Shown one piece after another: positions 59,421 to 64,000 of a stretch of 64,000 nucleotides of DNA. Below the pieces are notes generated by a model, which was not told the DNA's origin, did no database searches, and saw only the letters and a list, made by a program, of their open reading frames with translations. Origin of the DNA: Mytilus galloprovincialis (lineage: Eukaryota > Mollusca > Bivalvia > Mytilida > Mytilidae); contig NC_134842.1 of assembly GCF_965363235.1 (NCBI RefSeq), positions 36,807,958-36,871,957 on the forward strand, given 5' to 3'. Every line of letters begins with the position of its first letter. Position 1 is the first letter of the stretch. A program made the translations under genes and the position numbers.

Positions 59421-60194
59421 ATAATTCAATGTCGGTACATTAATGAAGATTTTGATAATATAAGTGATTTTCTTTTAAACAAAAATTCACGTTCACTTCT
59501 TTTACAGTGAAACTTTGCCATTCAACTAGATAAAACATGTTCTACCTTATTTTTAAATTTGACTTTGATAACTTATCATGAAAATTATACTTTTCTGAAT
59601 ATTGTGTTTGAAATAATATAGATAAAAAAAAAATAACAGATACAATTGATACAAAAGAAAGAAGAAAGAAAATAAGTAAACAGTCAGATAAAAATAGAAA
59701 TGGGTCAGAATAAAATAAAAAAAAACTATTCAATAAAAGGCTAGTAATAATGATATAAGACAAATATATAGCGATAGAAATAGATAAAGCTGTTCAACTC
59801 TGTTTTAGGTTAGAAGTATCCAAATACAGTCTAGGGTAGATAAGTTTCTGTCAGAAATTTTTTTTAGGTGTCAGAATAACATTTCAACAGACATAACGTT
59901 ATAGAACAGTTCTGAAACTCCCGACTGATTTTATGAGACGTTAGAACTGATTCAACCCTTACGCTGTGGATAATTGTTTTAGATCCAAAATAACAGAAAT
60001 ATCTAAACCGTCAGAACGCAAGGCATGCTTATCATAAGATATGGAAACTAAAAAGAAATGCAACGAATATTAATCGGTCGCTTTTCGTTCATACGTTAAT
60101 GTACAAAGAATATTGTTTTTGTTGTGGACAGAAACCCTTAAGGTGTTTTGCAAAGTTTCAACAGCATCTGACCTATATAATAGAATTAAAATGA

Positions 60195-60400
60195 AAACGG
60201 GGAATGTGTTAAAGCGACAACAACCCGACCAAAGAGCAGAAAACAGCTCAGGGCCACCAATCGGTCTTCAACTCAGTGATAAAATCCCGCACCCGGAGGT
60301 CCTGACTTATGACAGGCGTAAAAATGCGGCCGAGTTAAACATAAGGACACAAAACGACGGTTTGAAACCGAGGGAACTTTTGGATGAAATTCATATTTGC
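60195..60400 (+). repeat. family E copy
   Basis: GAAAACGGGGAATGTGTTAA, GCGACAACAACCCGACCAAA, CCCGCACCCGGAGGTCCTGA and TATGACAGGCGTAAAAATGC follow the family E order with an internal gap. The 96-codon ORF at 60113-60403 is a read-through of it. Confidence 0.75.
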
Positions 60401-60404
60401 TGAT

Positions 60405-61540
60405 TCAAGGCCAGTGGTGTTACACAAGTACATGTAATAGCTTAAGCATCGAAATATGCTTCCGTTTTGTTTAAATTAAATTAGAGTAAATGAAAAGGTC
60501 ATTGTATTGGCGCTTAAGTTGACTCAAATAAACATCTAATAAATTATTCAGCATTCAGATGTTTAAAAGTGATGTTTTTTGTTAATTAGTTTTTCAAGTT
60601 GATTTTCATTTTCAGTATTCATATGATTATCAAAATATGCAAAGATTTTGATAAAACGTCATCAAATAAAAAATGAGTCACAGCTTTACGCAAAAAAGAT
60701 ATGTTTGCTACAATATGTAAAACAAAGGTGTTAATGAGGGTGAAATAGAAAAAGGAATCATTTTACAGAAAGTATATACATGCATTTAAACTCGTCATTT
60801 TTGGCGCAAATAACTCTGAGTAAGGTTCTATGGTTCATTAAACATGTTAAAGGCAATCTCAAATTATGATATTCTACAACAATAAGACACAGTACGTAAT
60901 ATGTACTTAGAATGATTACTTAAATTATCTCCATATCTATGTACATATATAGTGTTTAAATCTTTAAAGAATTGTAAGTAGTGATGTTTTGATTCTTTTA
61001 GTCTATTTAATCGAACAGTCACAGGACTAATTTTGAGATGATGACAAACCGTGATGTTGTTGGCAGGATACTTCGGGACACAACACCTTGAATAGGTGTG
61101 AGCTATGAGACACAAAGACCTGATTATTAATCGTCATCATCTTGTCAGTGAGTATACTATGAATTATTGTTTTAGTCGGCAAGTTATCTTATTTGGACTT
61201 ATTCAAGAGTCGTGTATCGGTTTTGTCGTCAGAATAGATAAATATTTGTATTTTGAGATTATACTAGTTTGTTTTGGGGAGGTTAAGAATTTTGTATAAA
61301 AATGTATTTTAATTTACATATTTTGTATTATCAGTACCCTGTCCTTCTTTGAATGGTGATGAACAGTCTGAGTTTGTTTTTATTTATTTGAATACATGTA
61401 TAGCTATTAGGGTATGGAAAGGACAAGGTATGATAAGAGGCGTTTTTGGCCCCCTCCCCAAATAAGTTTATATATACATCATTGATAGCCTTAGTATAGA
61501 AACTATTCAAAACTATAAGTTTTTTATGTTCCGGTAAAAG
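60405..61540. other. gene-free stretch
   Basis: Only short ORFs with no domain or splice-consistent chain. Nothing further can be supported. Confidence 0.4.
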
Positions 61541-61544
61541 GAAG

Positions 61545-62090
61545 GTTGCCTAGCAACGGTTTAAATAAATAGCCAAATTATCACATAAGCATTGATTTCT
61601 CATTACATATTAGCATAATTCAAAATAATATTGTTTGTTTAACACTAACTTGAGTTTGCAAATGAAAATTCACTTTGATTTCAGTTTTAAAAAATGCTTA
61701 GCAACAACCTAGCAACACAAATTTTGCCTAGTAACGCTTCAAAAATTTGTAATTTCGGCCATATGAGGTATAAATATAGCAATATTTAAAGATTTAGCTA
61801 CTGTAAATGATTTTTCTTTCATATCTATCATGTCTGAGTCATCATTATTTTTTTTCTTCAAGAAAATGAAATTGACCATAGCAAACTAAAAGTAGCTTAG
61901 CAACAGCCAAAAAAGATGGAAATTAAATTGAACTACCAAAAAAAACAAACTATTTAATTGTACAAATTAGAGTAAAATCAGGTTAGATTGGTTAATACAT
62001 GCAAGAATAACTAGCAATAAGAAATGAAAGCAAGTAAATTGTATATCATGCTGATAAAAAGTTAGCAACCAAAATAGTGCTTAGCAACGG
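61545..62090 (+). repeat. cluster of TAGCAAC words around an X-box-like palindrome
   Basis: GTTGCCTAGCAAC (61545-61557) is a palindromic match to the RFX-type X-box. TAGCAAC recurs in the same orientation at about 61699, 61710, 61898, 62063 and 62081, plus a TAGTAAC variant at about 61730, over 550 bp. It may be a degenerate repeat or a regulatory cluster; no nearby gene is recognised. Confidence 0.5.
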
Positions 62091-62274
62091 TTAAATAATG
62101 TTGGTTTTTTTTGTAAACCGAAGTAGGTTTTTGGCATTATTATTACATTTTGATGATGTAAATATTAAATCATATGCTGTTACCAAAATTTTAGTTTCTT
62201 GTGTATAATTCGGAGTTTTGTATGACGTCAATAATTACTTAACTAGTATACATATTTGTTTGGGGGCCAACTGA

Positions 62275-62405
62275 AAGATGCCTCAGGGTGTGGAAGTTTC
62301 TCGCAGCATTGAAGACCGATTGGTGGCCTTCGGTTGTTGTCTGCTCTATGGTCGGGTTGTTGTCTCTTTGACACATTCCCCATTTCATTCTCAATTTTAG
62401 TATTA
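62275..62405 (-). repeat. family E copy
   Basis: GAAGACCGATTGGTGGCCTT, TATGGTCGGGTTGTTGTCTC and GACACATTCCCCATTTCATT are the reverse order of family E. Confidence 0.75.
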
Positions 62406-62524
62406 AATAAAATATAGCTATCAAGAAAATGGTCGGTTTATTAAAAAAAAAGGATAAATACAAATAATATTGTCACATAATAATAAGAAGTATAAACATT
62501 AACAAATTAATAGGTAAAATAAAC

Positions 62525-62775
62525 AAGAATGTGTCCCCAGTATAGTATACCGTGAAAATGGGGCAACATCTCTAATTTGGCATTAAAACTAGAAATATCA
62601 TATCATAGGGCACATGTGAACTAAATTTCAAGTTGATTGGACTTCAACTTCATCAAAAACTACCTCGACCAAAAACTTAAACATGAATCAGGACAGATGG
62701 ACGAACGGACGGACGAACGAACAGACAGACGGACAGACCAGAAAACATAATGCCCATAACTGGGGCATAAAAAAC
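62525..62775 (+). repeat. dispersed repeat with GGAC/GAAC-rich tetramer run
   Basis: From AATGTGTCCCCAGTATAGTA through GGGGCAACATCTCTAATTTG to a run of GGACGGACGAACGAACAGAC-type tetramers at about 62694-62738, closing with CATAATGCCCATAACTGGGG. The layout is one I associate with bivalve interspersed repeats. Only one copy is in this window. Confidence 0.5.
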
Positions 62776-63337
62776 TTTAAGTTATATAAGAAATAGCAGA
62801 CTTATAATTCATAAATAATAGTTGAAGTTATGAAAATAGCATTTCACATTTACATGATGATTATCGTTACATTGAAAAACCCAAATGGATTAAAACTACT
62901 ATTGAAGATTCAGTATCAGATTTATACAGTATGTATAGTAAATATGCATATCATGTACAATGTCATTGTTTGTCACTTAAAGAATCGTACACTGTGAACT
63001 TTTTAACACAATATTTTAAAGACTGAAATGCTGAAAACAAAGTTCAAAGTGTTCGATGAGGTCAGGGTTTAAGACGTTATAAATTCATTAAGATATGTAG
63101 ACAAAAGAGGTATGAACATCTTCAAGCTTCTCTAAAAAATCACTATTTCTACGATATATATCCTGAAATTAGCACATTGATCGCCGGTGTATAGTATCAT
63201 GTGCAATCATACCACATGTTCCTATCTTATCCAAAATGTTATGCTTTTTTTTTAATTAAACAGTTGTTGGTAAGTAGTATTTCATGAAACCCCAAAACAT
63301 TAGAATTTGATTAGAAACGTAGACATACTTCATTAAA

Positions 63338-63440
63338 GGGTCTCGGTGGCCGAGTGTTCTAAGAAGTTACAACTGTAATCACTAGCCAGTCAACACTGAT
63401 GTTGTGAGTTCGAACCCAACTCGTGCGGGTGCACTCGTTT
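63338..63440 (+). repeat. tRNA-derived SINE head (Leu/Ser-like)
   Basis: GGTCTCGGTGGCCGAGTG matches the start of class II tRNAs with its A box, and GAGTTCGAACCCAACTC carries the B box about 60 bases later, leaving room for a long variable arm. The acceptor ends do not pair well, so a SINE head or pseudo-tRNA is more likely than a working gene. Confidence 0.6.
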
Positions 63441-63547
63441 TCAACCTTAATTCTCCTTTCTATGTTGATCTATTTATTATTTTCATTCTGAATGTCTTCA
63501 CTTGCAGGACTGAATGTCCAGCCAAAAGGTTTTAACTTTCAAGATTT

Positions 63548-63812
63548 ACAGCCGATTTCATTGAGTGTGAAGCCAAAGGTAAAATCTTTGGTACGCTTGC
63601 TTGTTGGCTGAACCGTGAAGTCATTATTATGTAAGGTTTACTACCCTCCTTTCGAAGTAGCATAGTCCATCAGACAGATAGATTGGTAATCTGCTGGACT
63701 AGTGTATTCTTAAAGGAGCGTGGTTAACCTGACCTGACAATGACTTTATGGTTCATCTAACAAACAAGCTAACTAAAAATATTACCTTTGACTCCGCACT
63801 CAATCGGCTGTA
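63548..63812. mobile_element. 265-bp imperfect palindrome (fold-back element)
   Basis: The left arm from ACAGCCGATTTCATTGAGTG and the right arm ending ACTCAATCGGCTGT fold back over about 130 bases each. Matching inner pairs include AAGGTAAAAT with ATATTACCTT, GAACCGTGAAGTCATT with AATGACTTTATGGTTC, and TAGTCCATCAGA with TCTGCTGGACTA at the centre near 63680. No coding content. Confidence 0.75.
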
Positions 63813-64000
63813 GAAGTCACAAAGATCAACCTTTCCGGTATTGAATAAATATTTGAAGTTACTAAAACAATCTTATTTATTAAATTAGGGACATTAAACT
63901 GTAGTACTAGTAGTGCAAGTTGTGCCTTCATTAGCAAGTGAGAGGGAAAACTAGTTCAACTACCGTTTTTGGTGAATATTTAACAACTACCCTAATTGTT

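Noticed and set aside
60113..60403. 96-codon ORF as a gene
   Set aside because: It reads through a family E copy and has no domain.
63338..63440. Functional tRNA-Leu or tRNA-Ser gene
   Set aside because: The start looks right but the 3' acceptor strand does not complement it.

Overview
The window looks like nuclear DNA of a bivalve mollusc, most likely a mussel. It is strongly A+T rich and has eukaryotic introns with GT/AG borders. Genes are sparse, and the spaces between them are packed with short dispersed repeats of a kind I associate with mussel genomes. The protein repertoire (a HEPN/NB-ARC/TPR receptor-like protein, a divergent rhodopsin-type GPCR, Penelope-like reverse transcriptase relics) fits a lophotrochozoan. 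The species call is inference; no ribosomal or mitochondrial marker is present.

Layout. 1-5800: no gene, only repeats, a (TA)n microsatellite and a tRNA-like SINE fragment. 5827-15714 (+): the main gene, assembled here from six exons. Small N-terminal exons lead into a HEPN-like domain (exons at about 8310-8659 and 9381-9543, with an R-x4-H motif). One very large last exon (11654-15714) then encodes coiled coil, NB-ARC ATPase, winged helix, TPR, right-handed beta-helix and MYND zinc finger. Four exon borders agree in splice phase; the border into exon 4 is unresolved because a fold-back element sits there. 16500-25200: dense dispersed repeats and a broken, intronless TPR-protein pseudogene on the minus strand (20116-21026). 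25865-26219: a 24-bp minisatellite. 26555-29455: a composite of repeats around a truncated reverse transcriptase. 29578-33064 (+): a second copy of the TPR pseudogene, split by a 2541-bp insertion with a 4-bp target duplication. 34498-34887 (-): a small zinc-ligand ORF. 35406-36551 (+): an intact single-exon class A GPCR. 36650-64000: no convincing gene, but many dispersed repeats, two short tandem arrays, a second reverse transcriptase relic, SINE-like elements and a large fold-back repeat at the right end.

How the parts fit. The main gene reads as a STAND-type signal-transducing ATPase: a HEPN domain (often an RNase) as candidate effector, NB-ARC as switch, and TPR plus beta-helix as candidate sensor or scaffold. 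That resembles innate immune NLR-like receptors, but the combination with a beta-helix and a MYND finger is unusual and function is inferred from domains only. The two TPR pseudogenes are relics of one gene family. The GPCR is independent.

Six dispersed repeat families recur and are given working letters. A ends in CATACCACATCTTCT. B contains CCACATGTGGCACCCGTCG. C contains ACTGTCATATTCCTGACTTG. D contains TTTTGTAGACGAAACGCGCG. E contains GACAACAACCCGACC. F contains CCAAGATGGCCGCCATGGC. All repeat boundaries were set by eye and are approximate.
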